From the NCBI GenBank assembly GCA_039090855.1, contig CM077002.1, positions 85,192,194 to 85,256,193 on the forward strand: 64,000 nucleotides of DNA, read 5' to 3'. The notes under the pieces were generated by a model that was given only the letters and a program-made list of their open reading frames with translations, ran no database searches and had not been told where the DNA came from. This document shows, piece by piece, positions 23,347-34,605 of the stretch. Positions within the stretch are counted from its first letter, which is position 1; every line of letters begins with the position of its first letter. The DNA is from Macrothele yani (taxonomy: Eukaryota; Arthropoda; Arachnida; Araneae; Macrothelidae). A program made the position numbers and the translations under genes.

Positions 23347-23673
23347 TTGTTGACAGCAATTATGGATTTGCTGAAATGGCAGAGTGTTTTTCCTTCTGAC
23401 AATGCACATCTCTAAAAAAATGTTGTAAGCCTCATGCAGAAGTTGAAATTGTTATTATTACCTAGAGCACATTGGAATGGTTTGTCTGAAAATGGTTGTC
23501 TTGAATTCATCGCACCAAAAAATCTGTTCCCAAGAATAAAATTTGTTGCTTCATCATCCTTGCAAAATAAATATTTGACAGCATCCAACATGCTCCGAAA
23601 GCAACTTACAACATAAGATACAATTTACCTGTTTGCTTCTTTGACATGTTGTATGTGTGTTTGGATCACATTA

Positions 23674-25214
23674 CACTGCTGGACAATTGCTAAGGACGGA
23701 TCATAAACGGCTATATAGCGCATAAAAAAGTAAGTGTGGTTGGATGCCAAGTGAAATAAAATAATGTCAGAATGCCAGGACATTACACAAAAGACAATTT
23801 ATTGTGCTCTGAAATCCAGAAGGCTTTGGAACGTGTTCAAGGGACAAACAGGATATTTTGTGCAGAATACGTAAACGTGAAAAAAATGCAATTACTGTCC
23901 GCAGGCGTTCCGGCGTAAGATGTCAATACGGGATATGGCCACCATGGAGGGCGATGCAAGATTCCACACGTCATGTCATGCTTTGCACAATATTATCAAG
24001 CAGCTGTTGGGGTTATTTATCCCATTCCTCTGTCAGTGCACGGATGAGGGTGTCCTTGTTTATTGGAGAGCATTGGCGACCAGCAAGACTCCTCCCCAAA
24101 GCATCCCACACATTTTCAATGGGATTCAGATCTGGAGAACGTGCTGGCCATACGAGGCGTTGAATATCCTCGCTTTCAAGACACTCCTGGACAGTGACTG
24201 TTCGATGACATGTTGCGTTGTCGTCCATGAAAATGAATCTATCACTGACAGCACCACGGAACATGCGAACATGAGGTAGCAGAACATCAGTAATGTATCG
24301 TTGGCCAGTCATAGTCCCAGTTGGAAGCACATAGAGGGACGTACGGCCATTGATCATGATGCCAGCCCATACCATGACACTACATGTCGGATATTGGTCC
24401 CTTTCCTGTATTGTTTGCTGGACAATATGCAGTACCACTATCACGCCAGATCAGTTGTCGTCGACAATCAGACGATAGACTGTATCTACTCTCATCTGAG
24501 AAGAGGACAGCAGACCAGTCGTTATCAGTCCAATTGCGATGTTGATGGCACCATTGCAAACGGGCGGTATGGTGACGTCTGGACAATGGGATGCACACAA
24601 CAGGACGGCGGGCGTATAGTCCTCCTTCATGCAAGCGTCTGGTGACAGTTTTTCGGGAGATCCGCTTGCCAGTAGCAGCCATAAACTGATTTGCTACCTC
24701 ACTAGCTGTGCTGCGCCGGTGTCTTTTTGTTGATAGCACTATGTATCGATCTTCTGCAGGTGTCGTACTGCGAACACGACATTCCCCGTGACGTTTGCTA
24801 CACTCCTCATTTGTTTGAAATGATTTCCAAAGCCTTGAAACAACACTGTGGCTGACGTCGAACTCCCTGGCAACATCTGTTATTTTTCGTCCTTCTTCAA
24901 TCTTGCCAATAATACGGCCACGCGTAAAATCATCTAGGTGATGTCGGGAAGACATACTGAAAATTGCAAGTTCGTCAATTGATTCTTTCCCTTTCAACTT
25001 TGCATTTGAACAACAACAGTCAATACGCGTCAAATCCTTTATATCTCTTATCAGCGCTATGATGTCACGAACAAGTTCGGCAATCCAAAATTTGCATACG
25101 CACAACACGTCTTACTGTATCCCGCACTTATGCTAATTTCCACATTTTCCTGCATTCCATTTTATGGTTGCTATCGTTGCTGTTGTCATCCGTCCTTAGC
25201 AATTGTCCAGCAGT
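23674..25214 (-). mobile_element. Tc1 element with perfect 28-bp inverted ends
   Basis: A 1541-bp element. Its first 28 bases (starting CACTGCTGGACAATTGCTAA) are exactly the inverse of its last 28, and TA flanks both ends (23672-23673 and 25215-25216). It holds one transposase gene on the minus strand. Perfect ends with a lightly damaged gene suggest a fairly recent insertion. Confidence 0.97.
23923..24955 (-). pseudogene. Tc1-like transposase (DD34E), nearly intact
   Basis: DDE transposase of about 344 residues starting at ATG 24955 (MSSRHHLDDFTRGRIIGKIE). The helix-turn-helix pair occupies about residues 1-115 (DVAREFDVSHSVVSRLWKSF; RRSTASEVANQF). First Asp: WSAVLFSDESRYSL. A frameshift between 24444 and 24380 changes frame. 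Second Asp: FIFMDDNATCHRT. Glu: SPDLNPIENVWDALG, with 34 residues between the last two catalytic positions. A premature TAA follows EEWDK (near 24013), and one more in-frame stop precedes the natural end GGHIPY at 23923. Damage is limited to about one frameshift and two stops. Confidence 0.95.
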
Positions 25215-25216
25215 GT

Positions 25217-25960
25217 ATATGCTAGTTTTAATTCTTTGCTGTCCCTTTTCTAATAGCTTTTCAAAAAGGGAGCAATTGATCAGTGTATTTTTTTTTATTT
25301 TTACACCACTGTCCAAAATATGGTTCCACAATAACTTACCATATGCGTAATGTCAGCAAATACATTTATATATAAATTTTTGTCGAACGCAGGGATTCTC
25401 AGGATACACAGCTAATTCCTTCTATTTCTAGATTAAAGCTCCCAGATCTGAAGTAACAGCAAGTACAGAAAACATGATATTTTCTACAGCACAAATTACT
25501 TTCATTAATACTTCTTGACACTGGAACTACTAATGTCAAAATAAAAATACTGGTATCCAGGGATCCTCAAGTCTTCTTGCCATGCATCCACAGCATGTAC
25601 CTACATGGTCCTACAACTTCCTCTGTTTCAATATTATAGCACAATTTGCTGGAAACTTTATATAATCAAAAGAAATTATGCAGGCCATTTAAGCTTGAGA
25701 CATTTGAATTACTTGGCTCTGCATCAGTTTTAAAGTTATGGGTTGAGAAGCCCAGGTCAGCATTTAATTGAAGCTACCCATCAGTGCAATGTTGACAAAG
25801 CAGGAAGGGGGATATCAAATTTATTTCTCAGGTAACTATATGCTCTCCTGAAAAACAATTAACTAAATGTTTCCTATCCTGGAAACAGTTCTTAAGTAAT
25901 GATATGCTCTCCTGGCAGCTGCAATATCAGTAGAATTCCAAACAATCCTTTTTTACATAC
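25217..25960. other. Non-coding gap
   Basis: No gene or repeat end recognised between the Tc1 element and the 3' end of the minus-strand LINE. Confidence 0.4.
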
Positions 25961-25964
25961 ATAC

Positions 25965-28900
25965 ATATCTCTAAGCTGTTCTCTGAGATTCAGAGGTTAA
26001 CCCCAAAAAGAAATACAAACTACGGGATATTTTTACTTACCGTTGTCGTATCAAACTTCTCCATTTACAGTGATCTTGACATACAACTTGGGCTTCACTG
26101 ATATCCATTACACGCCATACACAAGATCTTTTATACTTCATACTCATAATCATTTTCTCATGCAGACATTCCTGAATCTGACCTACCCATGTCTTCCTTG
26201 GCCTTCCTTTGCCTTTCTTTCCTGCCACTTGGCTAAAAAGATTTTCCTAGTAAGCATCTCATCACTCATTCTTTCAACACAGCCAAACCACCGAAGCATA
26301 TTGGTCTCCACCTTGCTAACAACATTTTGCTTCACATCACACAACTGCAACACATCTTCATTCCTCACACAATCAGACAGTGTCTTGCCGCAAACCCCCC
26401 CGTAAGTAACGCATTTCTCCAGCACACAAACGACTCCTATGTTTCTTCTGCAGTACCCAGGTTTCACTGCCATACATCAGAGAAGGAACAATTACACTTT
26501 CATACACAGCCATGCGGGACTCTCTAGAGTACCCATCATTCCTGTGAAAACCTCCCAGAGCACCTATGACTTTCAATGAAAAATTCACTCGCCTACTAAT
26601 TTCACCATCCAATTTGTTCTCTCTGTGAAACATTCTTCCTAAATACACAAACTCACTCACCTGGTCAATCACAGTGCCGTTTATACTTACATTACATTCA
26701 GTGCTACCAGTTCCTCTCTCAAACACCATAACTTTGGGTTTTCCCTTATTTATACTCAGTTTGAATTTCATGCAAACTTCGTACGTCCGAGACAACATAC
26801 TCTGCAAATCACTTTTGCTCTCTGCCAATAGGACAGTGTCATCAGCATACAGCAATCTGCACACATGAATATCACCAAGACATAAACCACTATCATCAAT
26901 TTTGGCATCACGCATGCACACGTCCATAAATATATTAAACAGCCATGGTGACATTACCCAACCTTGCCTGACTTCTGCACTAATAGAAAACCATTTTGAT
27001 AAAACACCATTCACTTATACACAAGCTCTACTACCAGCATACATGGCTTTTACACTATTAAATAGATTCCCAGTAATACCATATTCATTCAATACCTTCC
27101 ACAAAAGTGTCCTATTTACTCGGTCATAAGCTTTCTCTAAATCTATGAAGGCAGCAAAAACTTTCTTACCAACAGCCAGATACTTTTCAATTATCATGCA
27201 TAATGCAAAAATCTGGTTAGTGCAGCCTTTACCAGGCATAAAACCACTCTGAACATCCCACACTTTCTGTGATGTAAGACCTCGTACTTTTTCAATAACA
27301 ACCTTACCAAACACTTTCCCTGGCACACTTAGTCGGCTAATACCATGATAGTTCCTGCATTCAGTCTGATCACCTTTTCCCTTATACAAGGGAACAATAA
27401 TAGCATCCTTCCAATCCCGAGGGACCATTCCTAACTCACAGCACAACTGGCGAATTTCAGTTAGCCAGTCAATTACAGAGTCACCACCATATTTCAACAT
27501 CTCGGCAGTTATGCCATCAACTCTCGGAGCCTTACCATTCTGAAGAGATTTTAGAGCTTTACACACTTCTTCTCTTCAGATCCCTCCTGAGATTCCACCC
27601 CTCACTGTGACATCATCTGTGTCTGTCTCAGAATCATCTTTGCTTTCCTGCTCTAATAACTCACAGAAATATTCACCCCATCTTTCACTTAACTCATTGG
27701 GCTCCCATATCATTTCCCCGATCTCATTCTTCACACAACTTACAACTTTGTTTCCCCTATTTTTCCTGAGTCTCATGTACTTCCAGAAAGACTTCCTATC
27801 TTTCCAAAAAGCCAATTCATGCCTTTCCACCTTCTCCTTCCTATCTTTTGTCTTACTCTGGTGAACCAGCTTAGTTGCTTCACGCTTCTTACAGCGATAT
27901 TCATCCACAGAAACTCTACCTTGCAACATCCCCAAACAGGCTTCCTTGTTTCTTTTTACTGCCTCTTCAATCTCACTATTCCACCAAGCATCACCTCTAT
28001 TGTTACCCACTATTGTGCTGCCACAGACCTCTTCAACAGCAGTGACAACACAGTTCGTAAAACATTCCCACTTCTTTTCTACATCCCTCTCATCAGACTT
28101 CAGATCCTTCAGTCGTTCTCTGAGTAGGTCAGAATACCGCTGATGATCTTCAAGGAGCCTATCAACCTTTATTCTCTCTATCCTGGGTCTCTTCCTATTC
28201 CTTTTCCTCCAACCAACATTCAGTTTCACTCGTGACACTACCAAGTAATGATCAGAACCAACATCCGCACCTCTCATCACACAACTGCCAACAACTAAGT
28301 GTTTCAGACGCTGATCGTAGACAACAAAATCTATAACACTCTTTTGACCAAGAGTACGATTTTCCCAAGTATATGTGTGGATATACTTGTGGTTGAAAAA
28401 TGTATTAGATACACACAAACTATTCTCAATGCAGAGTTCAATTAATCTTTCACCATTATCATTCACACAAGGATCATTAAACGCACCCAGAACATTGTCA
28501 GAAATTGCATTCTGCACACCTGCTCTAGCATTGAAATCCCCTGCTATTACAACTTTTTCTTTAGCACCAAACTGGCTTAAAACAGCTTTTAGTTCATTCC
28601 AGAAATATTCCTTCTTATCAGAAGGTTCACAGTCATAAGGAGCATACACTACAACAATTACGATTCTCTGAAGTTTCAGTTTCAAACGAATCCAGAGAAT
28701 TCTCTCACTTAAGCAACTATAGTGAATCAAGTTATTCTTCATCTTTTCACTTAAAACCACACCTACACCAGCCTGTCCACTCACATTATCCAATACTTCA
28801 GACCACACACTCACTGTGCCATTCACTTCTTCTACCCCAATTTCCTTCTTTTTTGGTTTCACTTACACACAGCACATCCAGTCTATACTTATTCATCTCC

Positions 28901-29061
28901 TCAATCACCTCATTCATCTTGCCATTTATACCTCTAGTATTCCATACACCAATCTTACATTCACTCAGCCGAGATCTCTTTCTCATATGCCGTTTAGAAA
29001 GTCCAGGTCGATTCCATGGTGGACCGTCCTTCTCAAGTGTGGTAGGTCCACTATATCCCAC
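25965..29061 (-). pseudogene. LINE copy 3: near-complete APE endonuclease + RT
   Basis: Best copy of the TATG-tailed LINE, one polyprotein of about 1000 residues. Endonuclease at 29061-28200: KIGVWNTRGINGKMNEVIEE, LDVLCVSETK, VVVYAPYD, VVIAGDFNARAG, SVIDFVVYD and GSDHYLVVSRV give the APE-type catalytic residues in order. RT at about 27560-26700: NGKAPRVDGITAEMLKYGG, VPRDWKDAIIVPLYKGKG, FAAFIDLEKAYDRVN and the catalytic RLLYADDTVLLAES. C-terminus: RLCAGEMRYLRG, TNMLRWFGCVERMS, KGRPRKTWVGQIQE, ending KWRSLIRQR at 26037. Lesions seen: slips in an A run near 28850 and a G run near 26400, another shift near 26230, and stops near 27575 and 27014. The 3' end carries TACATACATA on the plus strand near 25965. 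It resembles RTE/Jockey-like families; the clade is not certain. Confidence 0.95.
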
Positions 29062-29275
29062 ACTTGAGTCATTCTTAATATTTCTTTTTATCTTTTTAAT
29101 CAGGTAAGTACATCAGTGTGGGGGATTAGCCCATAGCTGAGGGTTCCAGTTGGTCATTCAACCTAAGGATTCTGGAACAAAACCCAGTGAGTTGGGGTCT
29201 TTTTGCCAATGTCACACAGAACTAGCTTGCACCTCTCCAAGATTCACAGAGGCCCTAGTTGCTGTTGTGTTTGCC

Positions 29276-29317
29276 ATTGTCCGCAACAATCAATGTGTAT
29301 TGATTGTTGCGGACAAT
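29276..29317. repeat. Perfect 19-bp hairpin, 4-nt loop
   Basis: ATTGTCCGCAACAATCAAT at 29276-29294 is followed by GTGT and then its exact reverse complement at 29299-29317. It interrupts the BEN-like reading frame at 29290. Confidence 0.97.
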
Positions 29318-29565
29318 CCTTTTTGGCCTGGCAAAACCCTTATCTGTCCTGGAGTAAACACTGCAGAAAGCAATTTTTTATGCACGTATCCCCCCCCGGA
29401 TCTTTCCACAACGTTCACACCTCTAGCAATTCTTTCTGCATGAATCTGTGTTTCTAGCAGAATTTTCACATACAAAGTTATACTATGACTTGAAGAGCTG
29501 AAAGATAAAATTTGTTTCTTTAGCTTTTCATTTTCCTTCACCAACATTTTACTTTCAGATCTTTC
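29290..29565 (-). pseudogene. Possible BEN-like C-terminal remnant
   Basis: The minus-strand open frame starts MLVKENEKLKKQILSF (short coiled coil), then HAERIARG, NVVERSGGGYVHKKLLSAVF and TPGQIRVLPGQKG, and stops inside the hairpin at 29276-29317. The pattern of basic-hydrophobic LLSAVF followed by a Gly about 15 residues later is reminiscent of BEN domains, which bind DNA. The match is from memory of the pattern and is weak. Past the hairpin, minus-strand codons continue as ATRASVNLGEVQ, so the hairpin may have been inserted into the frame. Confidence 0.3.
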
Positions 29566-29805
29566 ATATAAACAATTTCAGTGTAACTTGTACAAAAATC
29601 TAGCGGATAATGCTTACCTTGGCATTCCTCTCTAGCGACAGGAACATTTCACGCACGTGTTTTCCGGTCTTTGTTGATGTTATTGTCCTAAAATCCGTTG
29701 TATGCGATGACTGGCTTTACTTCTCATACTTTTCGCTGGGTATACTCATTGGATCTTTGCCTTAGGATTCAAACATCAATTTTTACCGTTCATTATACTC
29801 GAAAT

Positions 29806-29832
29806 TTTCGGCCATACTCTGGGCATCTTCAG
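29806..29832 (-). ncRNA. Hammerhead-ribozyme-like core, left arm
   Basis: On the minus strand CTGAAGA (29832-29826) is followed by a GCC...GGC stem II and GAAA (29809-29806). These are the conserved hammerhead core boxes. A stem III and cleavage triplet are not obvious; ATTTC followed by GAG could pair with the CTC before the core, as an open stem I with a minimal stem III. Activity is not shown by sequence. Confidence 0.4.
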
Positions 29833-30014
29833 GAGCGTGGCGACTTTACCACCGATGTTCGTGGTTAACTTCGCGCTAATGGAGTCCGATACTCCTTGTT
29901 GCCATTCGTCGGAAATACTTTCCTGGATATATTTCGTTATCAAGCCCGGCTGGCGCCATCTATGTTTCGTTAAAAACACTTTTTTTTGTATTTTTTTTTT
30001 TTAATTTTCTTCTC

Positions 30015-30257
30015 CTATCCTGGTTTTCTTGTCTTTTTTTGCCTGTTTTTCTTTTGTTGTTGTTTTTCTTGTCTTATTAGTTCTTTCCACAGGCCCGATA
30101 ATGTGCTAGGGTCGTTCTGGTTACATACCCTTGCTTTATTTTTGTAGATTAATATTGCTTCTTCCCTCCTCATTTGCCTTTCCGATTTTTTATTCTTTTT
30201 TAGCATTTTAATTTCATCGAACTTTGGGAATGTCCGGTTTTCCATGCAGAATTGCAC
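30015..30257 (-). pseudogene. Penelope-like ORF C-terminal tail
   Basis: The minus-strand frame MENRTFPKFDEIKMLKKNK, SERQMRREEAILIYKNKARV, CNQNDPSTLSGLWKELI resembles the end of the GIY-YIG endonuclease region of Penelope-like proteins (R.RRE...I....P..N). The RT and the GIY-YIG core itself are absent, so only the last ~70 residues remain. Confidence 0.5.
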
Positions 30258-30394
30258 TAAAACAATTTTGGCTTCTTTTTTTTGCCAGTTAGATATGTGT
30301 TGTTTAAGTCTTTTTTTTGATCTGGCAACAAGGAGTATCGGACTCCATTAGCGCGAAGTTAACCACGAACATCTGTGGTAAAGTCGCCACGCTC

Positions 30395-30421
30395 CTGATG
30401 ATGCCCAGAGTATGGCCGAAA
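30395..30421 (+). ncRNA. Hammerhead-ribozyme-like core, right arm
   Basis: CTGATGA at 30395-30401 with GAAA at 30418-30421 and GCC/GGC stem II between them, the inverse partner of 29806-29832. The core is conserved, with one allowed change (CTGAAGA versus CTGATGA). Confidence 0.4.
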
Positions 30422-30768
30422 ATTTCGAGTATAATGAACGATAAAAATTGATGTTTGAATCCTAAGGCAAAGATCCAATGAGTATACCCAGCGAAAAGTA
30501 TGAGAAGTAAAGCAAGTCATCGCATACAACGGATTTTAGGACAATAACATCAACAAAGACTGGAAAACACGTGCGTGAAATGTTCCCGTCGCTAGAAAGG
30601 AATGCCAAGGTAAGCATTATCAGCTAGATTTTTGTACAAGTTACTTTGAAATATCGCACGTAAAAGAGAATAGTAGAATAATTAGAGCTATATAATAGTC
30701 AGAATTAGAACTACTAAGTGGAATCAATTTCAGTGTTTTCACCATCAATGCTCCACATCTTCCAAAAT

Positions 30769-31137
30769 TTATTTTTTATCACTGGAGTAATCTGTCTTTA
30801 TAAAATGGTGAGCAATATCAGTTCTTCTCCTTTTCTCCTGGCTGTTCTTCTTGTCTGAATTAGAATTTACATTAAAATTTCCTGGGAGGTTTAAACTTGG
30901 TATAACAATGTCTTTTAGTATTTTGCGGACAGGCAAACCCAGAAGTTCATTCCTTTAATCACATTCATAGTCTTCCTCAGGAAAAGGTTCCGAACAAACA
31001 GCTGAATTCATTTAATTGAAACTGTCATCTCGTTGCACCTCAGTTTCCTTTTTTGGAAACCTACAGTAATTAATGCCATTCTTTTTGGTTTTGAAATAAT
31101 AATTTGGATATGCTGTTATCACACATGCACCAGGCAT
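30769..31137 (-). pseudogene. THAP-type zinc finger pseudogene
   Basis: A 122-codon frame from ATG 31137 to TAA 30769 with two in-frame TAA stops. It opens MPGACVITAYPN, then TKKNGINYCRFPKKETEV. The order Cys, a second metal ligand after four residues, a basic loop, then FCRFPK-like is the THAP DNA-binding pattern (C2CH). Here the second expected Cys reads Tyr (ITAYPN), so the metal site is broken. The rest, with FPEEDYECD and IVIPSLNLPGNFNVNSNSD, is unrecognised. No introns are visible inside, so it is either a processed copy or a single exon of a transposon-derived gene. Confidence 0.6.
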
Positions 31138-31139
31138 GT

Positions 31140-32830
31140 TCGATATTTAACATATATACAGAAAAAAGAAAATTAGTTTGCTCCAAAAAGGAGCTTCAAA
31201 TTCTCAGATGTGAGACACAATGTTTAATAGCTTTCAGACTGTAAGAATGGGAGCAAGCAACCCTTAGGCTGCAGGGTGTGGGGTAGGAGAGTGATCCTGG
31301 ATGGTGATGCCACGAAGACGACCCCTGTGATGGTGACCGGCGGAAGTGTTGGATAAACATAACCTTGACTAACAGTCACATTTCCACAATACATCTTTGT
31401 TAGTCACTTTTGTTGCCGACCTTGGCTAAAATAGCCAATACAGACAAAGGCCACATATTGAGCCAAACAATAAGTATGAATATATAAAATAAATGAGCAT
31501 TGATTACATAAAGAAATTTGTTTACATTAGTGTTATTAAAGGCTAATGTTACTTTATGTTGTACAGAAGCAATTATTAAAATTATAATATGGAATCTTAC
31601 TTGTATCTAGACTTAAGTATGTACTTTTAAAATGTTAAAAACATGACATCTTACTTAAGCAGGGTTCATACTGATTTCTGAAAGTCTCTTTAAGGAATTT
31701 TTAAAGTTTTTCTTGAGTCTGAAACTCATTTTCCAGGAATCGCCAATGACATCAGAACTTTTGGTTTCTCATTTCTTAGTCATTTTTTGCTATACCAACG
31801 GTGAAATAGAGCAAACATTTTTCCTTTGGTTTACAAAAAAAAAAAAAAAAAAATCAAAACTTCAACTGCCTGTCGCCATCTTTTGTTTCCCATACAGTCA
31901 TTTTTACTGCACAGTAAGCATGCAGAACCGTTTTTGAACATTAATTTCACTTTAAACAAATAAAGATGCTTGCTCTTCCCCTTGGTATATCAAGTTACTA
32001 AGGAATGGGAAAACACACATTTTAAGCGAAATTAAACATCCAAAATTTGTACTGTATTGTTCATTTTGCTGGGAAAATAATTTCACAGGACATGGAAATG
32101 GCTCAGATTCTACCATGGACATATTAATAACAGATTTTGAAATTTAATTTTTCTTTAAAAAAAAAGAAGGGGGGGGATGCTTACTCTACTGATGGGTTCT
32201 GAAGAAAAGACTGTTAGAAACAGGAAAACAGAAATTTCATTAGAAAAACTCTTTAAAAAATATGAAGTAGCCCCCCCCCCTTCTCCTTTTTAAAGAAAAA
32301 TTAAATTTCAAAATCTTAAATTTCAAAATGATTTCAAAATTAAATTTCAAAATGATGCACGAAAGCTTGGAAAGATCTATTACCAAAAATATTAAAAGCG
32401 AAGAACATGGTCAGAAAAATATAATAATTAGGAATATAAACAAGAACAGAAATGAAAAAAAATTGCATCTTGGTCAAAAAGTTTTGAAATTTTCAAAAAT
32501 TGCAGAACATTATCATCATCCCTGCTAGATTAATAATTTCCAGCTGTCCCAAAACATTTGTGGCATGATGTCCACACACACACACACACACACACACGCG
32601 CGCGCGCACACACTCAACACAAAGTCACACTTTTAAAAACATTCAATATGCACAAATACAAAAGTGTTTTAATGAGTATTAGAAACTTGAAAACATGAAA
32701 ATAAACTTTGCAAAGATGTTGAATAACATTATTTCTCTCAGATTTTTGGTTTCTGTAGTGTAGGGAAGCCATAATTAAACTTCCCCTACTCAGACCCTTC
32801 TGTAGCTTGATGTAACAACCCAAATGCAGC
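31140..32830. other. Non-coding gap
   Basis: Holds a hAT-like terminus at 31659 (CAGGGTTCATACTG), A-, G- and C-runs (31830, 32170, 32270) and a (CA)n(CG)n tract at 32571-32611. No gene recognised. Confidence 0.45.
32571..32611. repeat. (CA)n-(CG)n compound microsatellite
   Basis: About twelve CA repeats followed by five CG then further CA. Alternating purine-pyrimidine of this kind can adopt Z-DNA in principle. Confidence 0.9.
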
Positions 32831-32833
32831 AAA

Positions 32834-34411
32834 TTTGGTAGGGAGACTATTCAAGATATGGGAAAGGATTCCGAGAAAAAAAAAGTTTACTTCAAAAACA
32901 TAGCCTATAGGTAGAATATGGTGCCCAGGAAGCAGAAACTTTGCATAAAATGTAGGTGAACACCTATGTTGCAGGCAGCATAGAGCTATAAATTAAAGGG
33001 ACAACTTCACAAATGCATTCGTATTGATCGTTGTACATAACATTCACCTCACGCTACCTCAGCATGTTACTGGTAAAGTTATTTTACCTGAACAAGTGCA
33101 ATGCAACAGCCACTCTTCGTGAGTTTAGAACCTGCCAGAACTTGCGTAAAGGTCTTCTGTCAGCTGCTGCAGTTAGATCAATGAGTTGGAAGTTTCTGGT
33201 AACAGGGTCGTTGGATGTTAGACCTGGAAGAGGACAGAAATCAGTGCTACTACGAATAATTAAAGAAGTTGGATATGCCTTATTCCACTGCATGGAATGT
33301 CTTGCGCAAAATTATCCATTTTTATCCATACAAGATCAGCCGCAGATAGCAGCTGTTACATGATGATTGTGTTAAGCAACTGACATTTGCTCTGACATTT
33401 CTGGCCAGAACGGAAGTCGACAATGCTTGGCCTTGGAAAATTCCGTCGGGATAGGAGGCCCATTATTATGTAGACAGGACAGTTAAGACACAAAACTACC
33501 GAATTTGGGCTGCCGAATCACCCTATGCACTCCAGGAACTCCCATTACATTCACCAAAAGTTACGGTGTGGTGCGTCTTTAATGCAGAGTTTATAATAGG
33601 ACCATTCTTTTTGAGGACGTCACTCCAACAAGACTAGTAATATGTTCTATTATGGCATGAACATATCACAATATGCCGAACAGTTTCTTCTTTTTGCATT
33701 TTCAGCAATGATGATGCCTGGACAAGACCATTTTTGTGCAAGATGGGGCACCTCCCCATACTGAATGACTTGCTACAGCATCACTTCACAGAACAAGTGA
33801 TTAGTAGCTTCTTCACAGTTGCATGGCGACAGCGCTCCCTGACATTGTTCCATGTGAGTCTTGGCTGTGGGACAGTGCCTTGAACTTAGCAGATTCAAGC
33901 CAAGAATCCATGCGATTCTTGGCTTGTGGCAGTGCCTTGAACTTGGCAGCCTTAAAGGACAATGTATCATGAAATAGGTAAAACATTCCTGCAGACATGT
34001 TATGTTCTGATGTGAAACATGCTGTTTACTAGTTGCAATGTCTGGTCCACAACAACGGTGGCCACATTGAACCAGGTTATCTTTTGCACAAGTGAACGCA
34101 ATGTGCTAGAGTTGCGCAACATGTTTCTGACAACGCTTACGCTCCAGTAACTAATAATTACAATGAAAAATTTAATTGATACAGCATGTTTTTTTAATTG
34201 ATACAACATCTATCCTAAATTCAACACAAGAATGTAATCTTCCATTTCACTTCATCTTTGCTATTCCTTTGTCTATCTGTTTAATGTTTTTTTGTTTTGT
34301 TTTTTACATTGTACTGTGAAACAAACATCTTCCCTATCAGTGACTTTTTCAACTAATTTTTTATTCCATGGAATCCTTCTTTCTATAAACTTGAATAGTC
34401 TCCCTACCAAA
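32834..34411 (+). mobile_element. Decayed mariner/Tc1-like element with matched ends
   Basis: TTTGGTAGGGAGACTATTCA at 32834 is the exact inverse of the block ending at 34411, and both continue to GGATTCC with a few differences. A plus-strand transposase relic lies between them. The 1578-bp length suits the superfamily. A solitary copy of the same end (GGTAGGGAGACTAT) lies at 40425-40438. Confidence 0.8.
33031..34140 (+). pseudogene. mariner/Tc1-superfamily transposase relic
   Basis: The open frame from about 33031 has an N-terminal helix-turn-helix region (KCNATATLREFRTCQNLRKG, then GSLDVRPGRGQKSVL, residues about 25-75). After frameshifts come ALTFLARTEVDNAWPWKIP (33375), NYRIWAAESPYALQELPLHS (33500), KVTVWCVFNAEFIIGPFF (33560), DGAPPH-like (33745) and a C-terminal DNNGGHIEPGYL block near 34060. 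This order fits IS630/Tc1/mariner transposases. At least five stops or shifts are present. Confidence 0.75.
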
Positions 34412-34519
34412 ATCTGGGGCTATTCCAGTTGTTAGATTGAGATACAGAAGGCTCAGAACAGGGGAAATTTAATTTTGGCCACCCGGTATATTCGATTTTC
34501 TGTGCACCATAGCAGACCA

Positions 34520-34605
34520 ACAATTGTTTATAGGGACTACAGAGAATCACCAGCAATTTGAGTGTCTGGGTCTTTTCCCAAGCAATGTCGAGGCATGACA
34601 TGAAG
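34520..34605. repeat. Direct copy of the 35300-35372 segment
   Basis: ACAGAGAATCACCAGCAATT and GTCTGGGTCTTTTCCCAAGC-type blocks occur here and again at 35315-35370 as the loop of the palindrome 35208-35465. Confidence 0.85.

Larger units (their letters stand above)
29583..30650 (-). mobile_element. Penelope-like element 3' end within inverted arms
   Basis: The arm at 29583-29910 is the reverse complement of 30327-30650 at roughly 95% by eye; CCACGCTCCTGAAGATGCCC on one side matches ...CCTGATGATGCCC on the other. The ~410-bp centre holds a minus-strand coding tail. Each arm has a hammerhead-like core (CTGANGA ... GAAA). Terminal repeats carrying hammerhead ribozymes, sometimes inverted, are characteristic of Penelope-like elements. 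Confidence 0.7.

Noticed and set aside
28375..28638. Plus-strand open frames across 27600-29100
   Set aside because: They are antisense shadows of the minus-strand LINE, whose motifs are unmistakable.
29583..30650. Bacterial-type terminator or rho-independent hairpins
   Set aside because: Inverted arms of 320 bp around a Penelope-like tail explain the structure; the genome is eukaryotic.
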